Shown: piece by piece, positions 27,439 to 36,700 of the stretch
Position numbering within the stretch: the stretch's first letter is position 1
Layout: each line of letters opens with the position of its first letter
Position numbers and translations under genes: made by a program
Notes under the pieces: generated by a model
What the model was told of the DNA's origin: nothing
Databases searched by the model: none
Seen by the model: only the letters and a program-made list of their open reading frames with translations
Source: Prochlorococcus sp. AG-347-M23
GTDB lineage: Bacteria > Cyanobacteriota > Cyanobacteriia > PCC-6307 > Cyanobiaceae
DNA length: 64,000 bases
Assembly (NCBI GenBank): GCA_003278855.1
Contig: QCCU01000007.1
Span: forward strand, 1-64,000
Direction: 5' to 3'

Positions 27439-28401
27439 ATGTCAGATATAAAACAATTAATTTCTATTATTGTCCCCGTTTATAACGAAAGCGAGAGTAT
27501 TGGTTTTTTATTGGATGAAATTATTAATGTTATGTCATTTCATGAATTTAATTTTGAATTGATTGTTGTTAATGATGGTTCTAAAGATAATACTTATCCA
27601 GTATTGAAAGAACTAACTCTCAAAATTAAAGAATTGTCAGTAATTTCCCTTCGCAAAAATTATGGGCAAACTGCGGCAATGTCAGCTGGCTTTGATAATT
27701 CTAAAGGTGATATTATCATTACTTTGGATGGCGATTTACAGAATGATCCAAATGATATTCCTACATTAATTTCAGAAATTAATAATGGCTATGATTTGAT
27801 TTGTGGATGGAGGTTCGATAGAAAAGATAAATTAATTAACAGAAGGATACCATCAAAAATAGCGAATAAATTAATAGCTCAGGTAACAGGTTTGAAGTTG
27901 CATGACTATGGATGCTCATTAAAAGCTTTTAAGAAAGAAATAATAGATGATATTAAATTGTATGGTGAACTTCACAGGTTTCTCCCTGTTTTAGCAAATA
28001 TTGAAGGTGCAAGAATCAAAGAAATTAAAGTAAATCATAGAAGCCGGCAATATGGATCAAGTAAATATGGAATTGATAGAACTTTTAGAGTTTTAATGGA
28101 TTTACTAACTGTTTGGTTTATGACTAAATTTTTAACAAGACCAATGTATGGATTTGGTTTTGTTGGGATTATAAGTATTTTAATTAGCCTTGCGATGAGT
28201 TCTTATTTGATAGTTTTAAAAATAATTGGTGAGGATATTGGAAATCGTCCGTTGCTAATGTTTGCATTACTATTAGGAATTGCTGGTGTTCAATTATTTA
28301 GCTTTGGATTATTGAGCGAACTATTAATTAGGACATATCATGAAAGTCAAAGTCGTCCAATTTACAGAATTAGATCAATAAAAAGTGCTAAGCAAAATTG
28401 A
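27439..28401 (+). CDS. Family 2 glycosyltransferase with C-terminal membrane helices
   Basis: The 320-residue protein has a GT-A domain: LISIIVPVYNESESIGFLL at residues 7-25, LIVVNDGSKDNT, the DxD motif in TLDGDLQNDPNDI (about residues 95-107), and RRIPSKIANKLIAQ. Two hydrophobic segments follow (about 231-260 and 270-300). This is the layout of polyprenyl-phosphate glycosyltransferases (DPM1/GtrB/ArnC type), which load a sugar on a lipid carrier at the cytoplasmic face. The sugar cannot be told from sequence. It lies between psaB and psaI with no obvious functional link. Confidence 0.88.
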   Translation: MSDIKQLISIIVPVYNESESIGFLLDEIINVMSFHEFNFELIVVNDGSKDNTYPVLKELTLKIKELSVISLRKNYGQTAAMSAGFDNSKGDIIITLDGDLQNDPNDIPTLISEINNGYDLICGWRFDRKDKLINRRIPSKIANKLIAQVTGLKLHDYGCSLKAFKKEIIDDIKLYGELHRFLPVLANIEGARIKEIKVNHRSRQYGSSKYGIDRTFRVLMDLLTVWFMTKFLTRPMYGFGFVGIISILISLAMSSYLIVLKIIGEDIGNRPLLMFALLLGIAGVQLFSFGLLSELLIRTYHESQSRPIYRIRSIKSAKQN

Positions 28402-28405
28402 TTGT

Positions 28406-28798
28406 TTACTTGAACTGTCTTATTAATAACGCTGAAATTTCAACGACTTCAGGAGAAATATCTCTTAAGCCTTTTCGTAAAATTGGTAATGTTGATTTAT
28501 CAGCCAATTCTTCCGCAATTTTTAATGCCTTTAATTTATTTTCTGTATCATCCTGAAAAAGACTAATCATTTTTTTTCTTTGAGAATTTTTATAAAATAC
28601 TGAGTACTTTTTTTCTTTGTGATTGTATGAATAACTATTTTTTTTAGATAGAAATTTATTATTACTTTTTCTATTTTTTTTTAATTTAATAGAATTTAAA
28701 TTGCTTTGATTTATTAACTTCTTAAAGCTTCTTTTTTTAAAAACTAGAAATAATATTCCTATAAAAATAATAAGTAAAATTGCTAAAAAATTTAACAT
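28406..28798 (-). CDS. Small membrane-anchored HEAT-like protein of unknown function
   Basis: I cannot name this 130-residue protein. It has an N-terminal membrane anchor (LNFLAILLIIFIGILFLVF, residues 2-20), a long Lys/Asn/Ser-rich basic stretch (about 21-80), and a C-terminal helical part (ALKIAEELADKSTLPILRKG, then SPEVVEISALLIRQ) that resembles a single HEAT-type repeat pair. Its stop lies four bases from the end of the convergent glycosyltransferase gene. Confidence 0.7.
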   Translation of the reverse strand: MLNFLAILLIIFIGILFLVFKKRSFKKLINQSNLNSIKLKKNRKSNNKFLSKKNSYSYNHKEKKYSVFYKNSQRKKMISLFQDDTENKLKALKIAEELADKSTLPILRKGLRDISPEVVEISALLIRQFK

Positions 28799-28890
28799 GT
28801 AAAAAGTTAATAATTTTTATATCATCCAGTAATAAAATTAACATTATTTAGCTGATAAATACTAAAGTGTTTAAAGATGTTTAATGAATT

Positions 28891-29004
28891 ATGCCATCTG
28901 ATTTACCAAGTCTTTTACCCTCAATTTTTGTCCCATTAATTGGTATAGCAATGCCTGCTGTTTTTATCGTATTGATTGGAAGATTAATTACAGCAACTGA
29001 ATAA
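28891..29004 (+). CDS. psaI: Photosystem I subunit VIII (PsaI)
   Basis: ATG 28891 opens a 37-residue frame: MPSDLPSLLPSIFVPLIGIA followed by a hydrophobic stretch and ending GRLITATE. One membrane helix, the size and the position just before psaL identify PsaI, which stabilises PsaL and PSI trimers. It is too short for usual ORF cut-offs. It is 27 bases upstream of psaL, so the two are probably cotranscribed. Confidence 0.92.
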   Translation: MPSDLPSLLPSIFVPLIGIAMPAVFIVLIGRLITATE

Positions 29005-29031
29005 ATTATCAAACACTAAACTATTAAAAAA

Positions 29032-29631
29032 ATGAGCGACTTTCAAAAATCATTCTCTGAATCAACAAGTTCTATTAAGTTTGATGAGAAATACATAGAT
29101 ACTTCTGTACAACCAAATGATATTGGCGTAGCAGAACAATGGGCAGTAAAAACTGTTGCTGATCCTTGTGTTGGTAATTTAGCTACTCCAGTTAATAGTG
29201 GTTATTTTACAAAAGCCTTTATAAATAATTTACCTTTTTACAGAGAAGGTATTTCTCCTAATTTTAGAGGTTTAGAAACTGGAGCAGCTTTTGGATATCT
29301 TCTATACGGACCGTTTACCATGACTGGCCCATTAAGAAATTCTGAATTTGCTCTAACAGCTGGCCTTCTCGCCACAATTGGAGCTGTTCATATTTTGACA
29401 GCACTCTTTGTTCTATACAATGCACCTGGTAAAGCACCTAATGTTCAACCTCCAGATGCGACTGTTAATAATCCACCAAAGGACTTATTTACAAGAGCTG
29501 GATGGGCTGATTTTACAAGTGGATTTTGGTTAGGAGGATGTGGAGGAGCTGTTTTTGCTTGGTTACTTGTTGGGACATTACACTTAGATACCATAATGCC
29601 AATCATTAAAAATATTTGGACTGCTGGTTAA
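29032..29631 (+). CDS. psaL: Photosystem I subunit XI (PsaL)
   Basis: The 199-residue PsaL has a longer N-terminus than in freshwater cyanobacteria, then the conserved [20 protein letters not shown] (about residues 46-65), [18 protein letters not shown] and GPLRNSEFA. There are about three membrane helices. PsaL mediates PSI trimer formation. It sits in the psaI-psaL unit. Confidence 0.97.
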   Translation: MSDFQKSFSESTSSIKFDEKYIDTSVQPNDIGVAEQWAVKTVADPCVGNLATPVNSGYFTKAFINNLPFYREGISPNFRGLETGAAFGYLLYGPFTMTGPLRNSEFALTAGLLATIGAVHILTALFVLYNAPGKAPNVQPPDATVNNPPKDLFTRAGWADFTSGFWLGGCGGAVFAWLLVGTLHLDTIMPIIKNIWTAG

Positions 29632-29694
29632 TTTCTAAATAAAAGAATAAGTAATATTTAATTTAATTTAAAATTTTAAGGCGAGCTCTATTAA

Positions 29695-30453
29695 TTAACG
29701 AATAGTGCGATCCCATCTATAATTTCTAACTACTCTTCCTGCCGAAATAAGTTTAGATTTATAATGCAATGAGATTTTATCATTAGACTTTTTTAGAGTA
29801 TCTAATCCTATTCCATTTCTGCCAAAATCAATTCCAGAGCTATGGTAATAGAGTCCGTCTCCTTTGTAGATTCCAATATGATCACATTTTTCTTCATTTC
29901 CAAAAAATAAAAGATCACCAGGTCGTAGAGCCGCATACGATTCTTCGTAATAAAAAAGGTGCTTACAAAAACTTTTTATTTGAAAAGAGTCTCGAGGTAT
30001 ATAAATTTGATGCTTTAAAAAAGCAGTCTGAATTAATCCTGAACAATCAAAATTAGGTCCTAATGTACCTCCCCAAAGATATTCATTATTTAACTCAGAT
30101 TGATCCTTGATCCATTTTAAGATTGAGTTAACTTTATCTTTTATAAAGAAGTGTTCATTTTCTAAACTGTTATTTTTTTTGAATTCGTATTTCTCAATAA
30201 TTAATCCATTTAAATTTATCCAACAGACGTAACCATCTTCATATAGTTGAACTAGTATTCTTGAAAATTTATGGTTGTTTTGATAAATATTTGGATAAAT
30301 AAGCCTAAAAATCCTATTTTTAAATATTTCAGTAACTAATTTATCTTCTGTTTCATTTTGATATCCCGAAATATTAACTTTTAATTTCCACCAAATAGTT
30401 TTTGAAAAATTAGTTTGTTTAAATAGTGAGATAGGATTTTTATAATTTTCCAT
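29695..30453 (-). CDS. NlpC/P60-type cell-wall peptidase
   Basis: The last ~140 residues of this 252-residue protein form an NlpC/P60 domain. The catalytic Cys is in FDCSGLIQTAF (about residues 135-145), PRDSFQIKSF follows, and the His is in CDHIGIYKGDGLYYHSSG. This domain cuts the D-glutamyl-diaminopimelate bond of peptidoglycan peptides. The N-terminal ~110 residues resemble an SH3-like targeting region only loosely. I see no signal peptide. Its start codon lies three bases from the start codon of the divergent serine hydrolase. Confidence 0.88.
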   Translation of the reverse strand: MENYKNPISLFKQTNFSKTIWWKLKVNISGYQNETEDKLVTEIFKNRIFRLIYPNIYQNNHKFSRILVQLYEDGYVCWINLNGLIIEKYEFKKNNSLENEHFFIKDKVNSILKWIKDQSELNNEYLWGGTLGPNFDCSGLIQTAFLKHQIYIPRDSFQIKSFCKHLFYYEESYAALRPGDLLFFGNEEKCDHIGIYKGDGLYYHSSGIDFGRNGIGLDTLKKSNDKISLHYKSKLISAGRVVRNYRWDRTIR

Positions 30454-30456
30454 ACA

Positions 30457-31359
30457 ATGTCCTTTTACTATTTAAGTGAAGAGATGGGTCTAGCCTTAAA
30501 TGATATTTTAGGGAGAGTATGCTCTTATAATAAAGATTTTTCGAGTGAAGATATTGCCATAACTTGGATTAATTATAAAAGTGGAAATAAAGGTGTATTT
30601 AAGGGTTTTGGCACTGGCATAAATAATAAAAAAATGGTTTACCCTGCCAGCATAGTCAAGTTGGTGTATGGTCTTGCTACATATTATTGGATTAAAAAAG
30701 GAAGTTTATTGTTATCGGATGAAATTATTGATGCTGCAAGGAAAATGTTATCTTTCTCTAGTAATAATGCAACAAGCTTCTTAATTGATTTACTAACTGG
30801 AACAACAAGTGGACCTTGTATTGAGGGAGAATCATGGGAAAATTGGAAATATCAAAGAAGTATAATAAACGATTGGCTACATGATTTACATTGGGAGGAA
30901 TTGAGCGGTTTAAATTGCTGTCAAAAGACCTGGGATGATGGACCATTTGGTCGTGAAAAAGAATTTTATGGACATAATAATAAAAATAGAAACGCTATGA
31001 ATTCTGATTCGGCTGCAAGAGTTTTGGAGGAAATTATGATTCATATTGATTATCAAAAAAATGATTTAAATTTGCGAAGTTTTTTAAAAAGAAATTTAGA
31101 TAAAGTTGTTCTTAAAAACGATTCTCTTAATCAAATAGATGGTTTTTTGGGTGCAGGCTTACCAGAAAGCATTAATCTTTGGAGTAAAGCAGGCTTAATG
31201 TCAGAAGTTAGACATGATTCTGCTTGGTGGACTAATAGTCAATCACTACACACTTTATTGGTTGTTTTTTGTGATGGTGAAAAATATTCTAAGGATTCTT
31301 CTTTCTTACCATTAATATCAAAAGAAGTATATGAATTTAATAAAAAATATACTATTTAG
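30457..31359 (+). CDS. Beta-lactamase-fold serine hydrolase
   Basis: The 300-residue protein has the three motifs of class A beta-lactamase/PBP-type enzymes: SxxK in MVYPASIVKLVYGLAT (Ser at about residue 70), SxN in LSFSSNNATSFLID (about 106-108), and KxG in LWSKAGLMSEV (about 243-247). There is no signal peptide in the predicted N-terminus. A later ATG at 30484 (MGLALNDILGRV) is an alternative start that would widen the divergent spacer. A cytoplasmic or non-classical role in cell-wall turnover is possible, and true beta-lactamase activity is not implied. Confidence 0.82.
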   Translation: MSFYYLSEEMGLALNDILGRVCSYNKDFSSEDIAITWINYKSGNKGVFKGFGTGINNKKMVYPASIVKLVYGLATYYWIKKGSLLLSDEIIDAARKMLSFSSNNATSFLIDLLTGTTSGPCIEGESWENWKYQRSIINDWLHDLHWEELSGLNCCQKTWDDGPFGREKEFYGHNNKNRNAMNSDSAARVLEEIMIHIDYQKNDLNLRSFLKRNLDKVVLKNDSLNQIDGFLGAGLPESINLWSKAGLMSEVRHDSAWWTNSQSLHTLLVVFCDGEKYSKDSSFLPLISKEVYEFNKKYTI

Positions 31360-31361
31360 GA

Positions 31362-31574
31362 CTAAATTGAATCTTCTAAGAAATTAGAATCTAGTTTGTC
31401 AGTATATGCTTCATAAGGCAACATCATTACTTCTTCAAAATCTAAATCATTCATAATCCATTCTCTATATTCAGCTAATAAACTTTTTCTATCTTCATTA
31501 TCTAATTCATAAATACGCAACGCTGTATCTTTAAAATTTTCTTTAATTAAATTTTCAATTTCTTTTCTTTTCAT
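31362..31574 (-). CDS. Small acidic protein, unrecognised, paired with the recombinase-like gene
   Basis: This is a 70-residue acidic protein (MKRKEIENLIKENFKDTALR, ending DKLDSNFLEDSI) predicted to be mostly helical. I recognise no family. It follows the serine-recombinase homologue by one base on the same strand, so the two are almost surely cotranscribed. Its stop is two bases from the end of the convergent serine hydrolase gene. Confidence 0.7.
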   Translation of the reverse strand: MKRKEIENLIKENFKDTALRIYELDNEDRKSLLAEYREWIMNDLDFEEVMMLPYEAYTDKLDSNFLEDSI

Positions 31575-31575
31575 T

Positions 31576-32199
31576 TTATGTTAGTTCTCCTTCCAAAATT
31601 ACTCTTCTTATTGTTGACAACGCAATTCCTGTTTGTGATCTGATTGATCGATAAGAATATCCTTCATTACGCAATCTGATTACTAAAGATTCTTTTAGAG
31701 GACTTATTTTGGGCCTTCCTCCCAAATTATTTCCAGAAAATTTTCTGCGTAATAGTTGTTCTTTTTTTCTTTCACCTAAACTTTTGTCTTCTAAATTATC
31801 TAATTCATATAAAATCTTAAAAATTGAAGAATTTTCATTAGAAGATTCATTAGCAGCAAAAAAACCAGTCAAAGTTCTCAATTGAATATCATTATTAATA
31901 AGTTTATTTATTGTTTTCAAACATTCTTTTTTATTTTTAAATGCTCGATCAAGCTGAGTTATTATTAATTGATCGCCTTTTGATAAGGAATCTATAGCTT
32001 TATTTAGTTGGGGTTTGATTTCCTCATCTAAACTTATAAATTCAGAGAAAACTAAACTGCAACCCTCTTCTTTCAAAAATTTTATTTGCTCTTCCAAATA
32101 TTCATATTCGTTATGAGTAGCTCTAGCATAACCTATTGATTTAGAGTTTTTACTTTTTTCCGATAATAAAATACGTTTTCTTTTAAATTTAAAAGCCAA
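31576..32199 (-). CDS. Degenerate serine-recombinase (resolvase/invertase) homologue
   Basis: The 207-residue protein aligns with Hin/gamma-delta resolvases: SIGYARATHNEYEYLEEQIK at about residues 21-40, KGDQLIITQLDRAFKN, a hinge ending in GERKKEQLLRR, and a C-terminal helix-turn-helix GGRPKISPLKESLVIRLRNE to IALSTIRRVILEG. The usual catalytic YxRVS reads YARAT, so Ser becomes Thr, and the DRLGR motif reads DRAFK, losing the second arginine. The first arginine (YAR) and LDR remain. It may be a DNA-binding regulator rather than a recombinase. No invertible repeats flank it. Confidence 0.82.
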   Translation of the reverse strand: MAFKFKRKRILLSEKSKNSKSIGYARATHNEYEYLEEQIKFLKEEGCSLVFSEFISLDEEIKPQLNKAIDSLSKGDQLIITQLDRAFKNKKECLKTINKLINNDIQLRTLTGFFAANESSNENSSIFKILYELDNLEDKSLGERKKEQLLRRKFSGNNLGGRPKISPLKESLVIRLRNEGYSYRSIRSQTGIALSTIRRVILEGELT

Positions 32200-32538
32200 T
32201 GTTTTATTACATATATTTTTTACTGTATCAACAAATAATCAAAAAAACACTTTTTAGTACAAAATAGTGCTGATTTTTTTAACTTTTTAGCTATATTTTT
32301 AAAATTAGTACGTTCTGATATCTGTATTAAAAATAACGTTATGAAATCTGATTCAATTTTAGTTAATGAAACATGAACTTTGTGTTACGAGTAAATTTAA
32401 TTAAGATTTTCTAAATTGCAGAAGGATTAGTTGAATTAATTTATTTACTTCTGTTGAATGAGCTTCGTCTTTGAAATTATAAATAGTTAATTCATCTTGT
32501 TTTTAGTAAAATAAAAATACAGGTCAAGAAGATTTAAT
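32200..32538. other. 339-base gap between the recombinase-like gene and lipA
   Basis: I see no credible gene. Arms CACT (32248-32251) and AGTG (32266-32269), extended by T/A pairs, form a hairpin. On the minus strand it is followed directly by seven T's and lies about 50 bases upstream of the recombinase-like gene, so it could act as an attenuator there. On the plus strand a T-run follows at 32274-32280. The right part should hold the lipA promoter, but no clear -35/-10 pair stands out. Confidence 0.4.
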
Positions 32539-33432
32539 GTGACTAATAATCCTAATAGTTTAATTTCAAAACCTGAATGGTTAAGGGTCAAAGCTCCACA
32601 AGTTGAGCGGATTGGTAATACTGCAAATTTATTAAATGATTTAAATCTCAATACCGTATGTCAAGAAGCAAGCTGTCCAAATATCGGCGAATGTTTTGCT
32701 AGTGGAACTGCAACTTTCCTCATAATGGGTCCTGGTTGCACTAGGGCATGTCCATATTGCGATATTGATTTTGATAGATCTAAGAGAGACTTAGACCCAA
32801 CTGAACCATATCGTTTAGCCGAAGCTGTTTTTAGAATGAAGCTTAAGCATGTTGTAATCACATCAGTTAATAGAGACGATCTTGAGGATGGTGGCGCATC
32901 TCAATTTTTTCAATGTGTTCATCAAATAAGAGAAAAATCTCCTGATACTACTATTGAGCTTCTAATACCTGATCTTTGTGGCAACTGGAAAGCTCTTGAA
33001 AAAGTTCTTGATGCAAATCCAAACGTTTTAAACCACAATATCGAGACTGTGTCTGCGCTATATAAAAAAGTAAGACCTCAAGGCAAATATGAAAGAACTC
33101 TTGAGTTGCTTAAAAGAACCAGAGACTATTCTCCCAAAATTTATACAAAGTCAGGCTTCATGCTTGGTTTAGGGGAAAAAGACGAGGAGGTCTTAAGTCT
33201 GCTTAAGGATTTAAAAAGTAATTTCGTTGATATTGTTACTATTGGCCAATATTTATCTCCTGGCCCTAATCATTTACCTGTTAAAAGATTTGTAAGTCCT
33301 TCAAAATTTAACTACTTTAAAGTGTTTGGGGAAAAAGATTTAAACTTCATGCAAGTAGTTAGTTCTCCTTTAACTCGAAGTAGCTACCATGCTGAAGAGA
33401 TTCAAAAACTTATGAAAAAGTATCCAAGATAA
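32539..33432 (+). CDS. lipA: Lipoyl synthase
   Basis: The 297-residue radical SAM enzyme starts at GTG 32539. It has both iron-sulphur motifs: the auxiliary cluster [12 protein letters not shown] (about residues 41-52) and the SAM cluster CTRACPYC (about 67-74). The C-terminal RSSYHAEE serine is also a cluster ligand in the family. It inserts two sulphurs into octanoyl groups on pyruvate dehydrogenase, glycine cleavage H protein and others. It is convergent with the YCII gene. Confidence 0.96.
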   Translation: MTNNPNSLISKPEWLRVKAPQVERIGNTANLLNDLNLNTVCQEASCPNIGECFASGTATFLIMGPGCTRACPYCDIDFDRSKRDLDPTEPYRLAEAVFRMKLKHVVITSVNRDDLEDGGASQFFQCVHQIREKSPDTTIELLIPDLCGNWKALEKVLDANPNVLNHNIETVSALYKKVRPQGKYERTLELLKRTRDYSPKIYTKSGFMLGLGEKDEEVLSLLKDLKSNFVDIVTIGQYLSPGPNHLPVKRFVSPSKFNYFKVFGEKDLNFMQVVSSPLTRSSYHAEEIQKLMKKYPR

Positions 33433-33438
33433 TTATGT

Positions 33439-33732
33439 TCATTTATTTGGATCTACCCACTTATTAAATTTCCATTCAACTAGGTCATTTTTAATCATTG
33501 GATCATTCTTAATTATTTTTAGTGCATTTTTATAATTATTCATCTCAAGAATAAGTAATCCGCCGTCACCTGGCCTATTTAACTCATCTACCAAAAAGCC
33601 ACTTTTTATATTAATTCCCTCTTTTTTTAATTTTTTTACCCAATCAATATGTTCGCTAATTATTTTTCGTTTTAAATCATTATTAATTAAGTATTCTTTT
33701 TTTATAATTTCAGTTTTTACAAAGAAAGGCAT
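33439..33732 (-). CDS. YCII-domain protein
   Basis: This is a 97-residue ferredoxin-like small protein. The conserved His is in EHIDWVKKLKKEG (about residues 27-39), with GDGGLLILEMNNYKNALKII and an NDPMIKNDLVEW stretch matching the YciI family (HD pair, then xxDP). The biochemical role is unknown for most members. It starts on the base after the gltB stop, so it is the second gene of a gltB operon. Confidence 0.83.
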   Translation of the reverse strand: MPFFVKTEIIKKEYLINNDLKRKIISEHIDWVKKLKKEGINIKSGFLVDELNRPGDGGLLILEMNNYKNALKIIKNDPMIKNDLVEWKFNKWVDPNK

Positions 33733-36700
33733 TTACATTTTTTTTATATCAAGCATCTCTTTTTCGCTTGGGGGAACAATCAATTTGAAAGTACTCTTAA
33801 AATAAGACCAATTTTCAAGTATTTTGGCAGCCTTTATGCTATTTGTTTTTGCTTGATATTCTCTAATAATTTCCAATAAGATATTTTCCTGCTTTGATGA
33901 AGTTATTTGATGAATGCTTACTATTTCTTTATTTACTTTATTACTTAAATCATTATTTTCATCGATTATAAAAGCTATTCCACCAGTCATGCCCGCACCA
34001 ATATTCCTTCCTGTGGAACCTAAAATAACAACTTTCCCACCAGTCATGTATTCACAACAATGATCACCTGCTCCTTCTGTTACCGCTGTAGCACCACTAT
34101 TTCTAACCGCAAATCTTTCTCCCGATTTTCCTAATGCAAATAATTTTCCACCTGTTGCTCCATAAAGACAAGTATTTCCTAGGATGACTTGTTCGGAGGA
34201 TATTTCATTTATTTTTGGTGGAATTATTGTGAGTATTCCTCCATTCATTCCTTTACAAACATAATCATTAGCTTCTCCGATTAATTGAACATTCATTCCC
34301 TTCAATAAAAAGGCACCAAAGCTTTGTCCTGCATATCCTTTGAAATTTAAGTTGAGTTCGCCATTGAAGCCAGTGTTGCCATGAAGTTCTGCGATTTCGC
34401 CTGATATTTTTGCACAAACACTTCTATCTGTATTTTTTATCTCAATTTCTTTGGTTAATATTTCGTGATTTTTAATTGAATCTATAAATTTAGTATCAGA
34501 CAAAAACTTGTCTTCTAATACAGAACCATTACTATGGGCAGTTTTTATGTGTTTTAACCATGATCTATCGGGGGTTGAGTGTTCATTTATTAAAGAAGAA
34601 AGATCAATATTAGAAGTTTTTGGGAGATCGATATTTCTTGCAGAAAGAAATTCTCGATTACCAATCAGTTCTTCCATATTAGAGACACCGATACTACTCA
34701 TTATCTGTCTTACTTCTTCAGCAATATACAAGAAAAAATTGACGACATTTTCTGGAATACCTTTAAATCTTTTTCTTAATTCTTCTTTTTGAGTGGCAAC
34801 ACCAACAGGACACTTGTTTGTATGACAAACCCGAGCCATTATGCATCCTTCAGCAATCATCGCTACAGAACCAAAACCGTATTCTTCAGCACCTAGTAAA
34901 GCTGCAATAACTACGTCCCAGCCTGTTTTAAGACCTCCATCAGTTCTCAAAATTACTCTTTCGCGTAAGTTATTCTCTAAGAGAGATTTATGAACCTCAG
35001 CAACACCAAGTTCCCATGGTAAACCTGCATGTTTAATGGAACTCAGGGGTGAAGCACCTGTACCTCCGTCGTGGCCTGATATTTGAATTACATCTGCATT
35101 AGCTTTGCTTACTCCAGCAGCAATAGTGCCTATACCAATTTCAGAGACAAGTTTAACGCTTACTTTCGCTTTTGGATGAACTTGGTGTAAGTCGTGGATA
35201 AGTTGAGCTAAATCTTCAATTGAATAAATATCATGATGCGGGGGAGGAGATATTAAAGCTACTCCAGGTTTACTATTTCTTAGTTTTGCAATGTAAGAAT
35301 CAACTTTTGGACCAGGTAATTGTCCCCCCTCTCCAGGTTTTGCACCTTGAGCCATTTTAATTTCAAGTTGTTTACCACTTCTTAGATATTCAGGTGTAAC
35401 TCCAAATCTACCTGATGCTATTTGTTTAATAGCGGAGCATGCGGTGTCTCCATTTTTTAAGCCTTTAATAAATGGCAAAGTCGCTGACTGAGTATTTTCA
35501 TCGATATCATTTAAAACATTAAAACGAGCTGGATCTTCTCCCCCTTCTCCACTATTACTTTTTCCACCAATTCTATTCATTGCAACTGCTAAAACTTCAT
35601 GCGCTTCTCTGGATAAAGCACCTAAACTCATGCCTCCAGTACAGAACCTTTTGCAAATTGATTCAACACTTTCAACTTCCTCTAATGGAATACTTTTTCT
35701 TTTTGAATTAATTGTTAGTAAATCTCTAAGAGATGTTGTCGGTCTATTACTAATAAGTTTTTTGTAAGTTTCAAAATGATCGTATCCTGGCCCTTGTTTT
35801 ACCGCCGAATGTAAAACTTTGGACATCTCTGGGTTATTGGAATGATATTCTCCATTATTTCTAAATTGTACAAATCCTAAAAATTCTAATTTCTTTAAAT
35901 CGATCTCTGGATAGGCTTTCGTATGTATTGAAAGTGTTTCGTTAGTTAATTCTTTTAATGTTATGCCAGCGATACGACTTGTTGTACCATCAAAAGCAAT
36001 TTTTATTAAGTCAGATCCAAGGCCTACAGCTTCAAAAATTTGTGCACCATGGTAACTAGATAAAAGTGAGATGCCTATTTTTGAGAGAATTTTTCTTAGG
36101 CCGTCTTCTAGAGCTTTTTTAATATTTTCTTGAACATCAACTATTGATAATGGATTTATTTTTTTGCTATCAATGAGTTTTTGTGTTTTTGGATGTTTTA
36201 ACCAGTGTCTACCTGCTTCGAAGGTCAACCAAGGGCAAACTGCACTTACTCCATATCCAATTAAACAAGCTAAGTGATGTGTGCTCCAACATTGACCGGT
36301 CTCAATTATTAGAGAAGCTTTTAGCCTGATTTCTTTTTTAAGAAGATAATGATGAATTGCTCCAACAGCAAGTAAAGGAGGTATGAAAGTCTTTTTAGGA
36401 TTAATTCCCTTATCAGAGATGATAATTAAAGAGCAACCTTCATTTATAGACAGCTCACTCTGTTTACAGATTAGTTTTAATTGGTTCTCTAAGCCTTGAA
36501 TACCTTCCTCTAAATCAAACAAACTTGAAATTGTCTTAGATTTAATTTTTGACTTTTTGATGGAAATGAGTTCTTCCTCATTTAGAATCGGACTTTGTAA
36601 ATGAATAAAAGGTTTAGCATCTTTAATTTCAAATGGTGTACATCTTTCTCCTAGATGCATCTCTAAACTCATTACAAGTTTTTCTCTCAGAGGGTCAATA

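Noticed and set aside
28860-28890. Additional small photosystem gene before psaI
   Set aside because: No start with a hydrophobic frame long enough was found; the region reads as the psaI leader.
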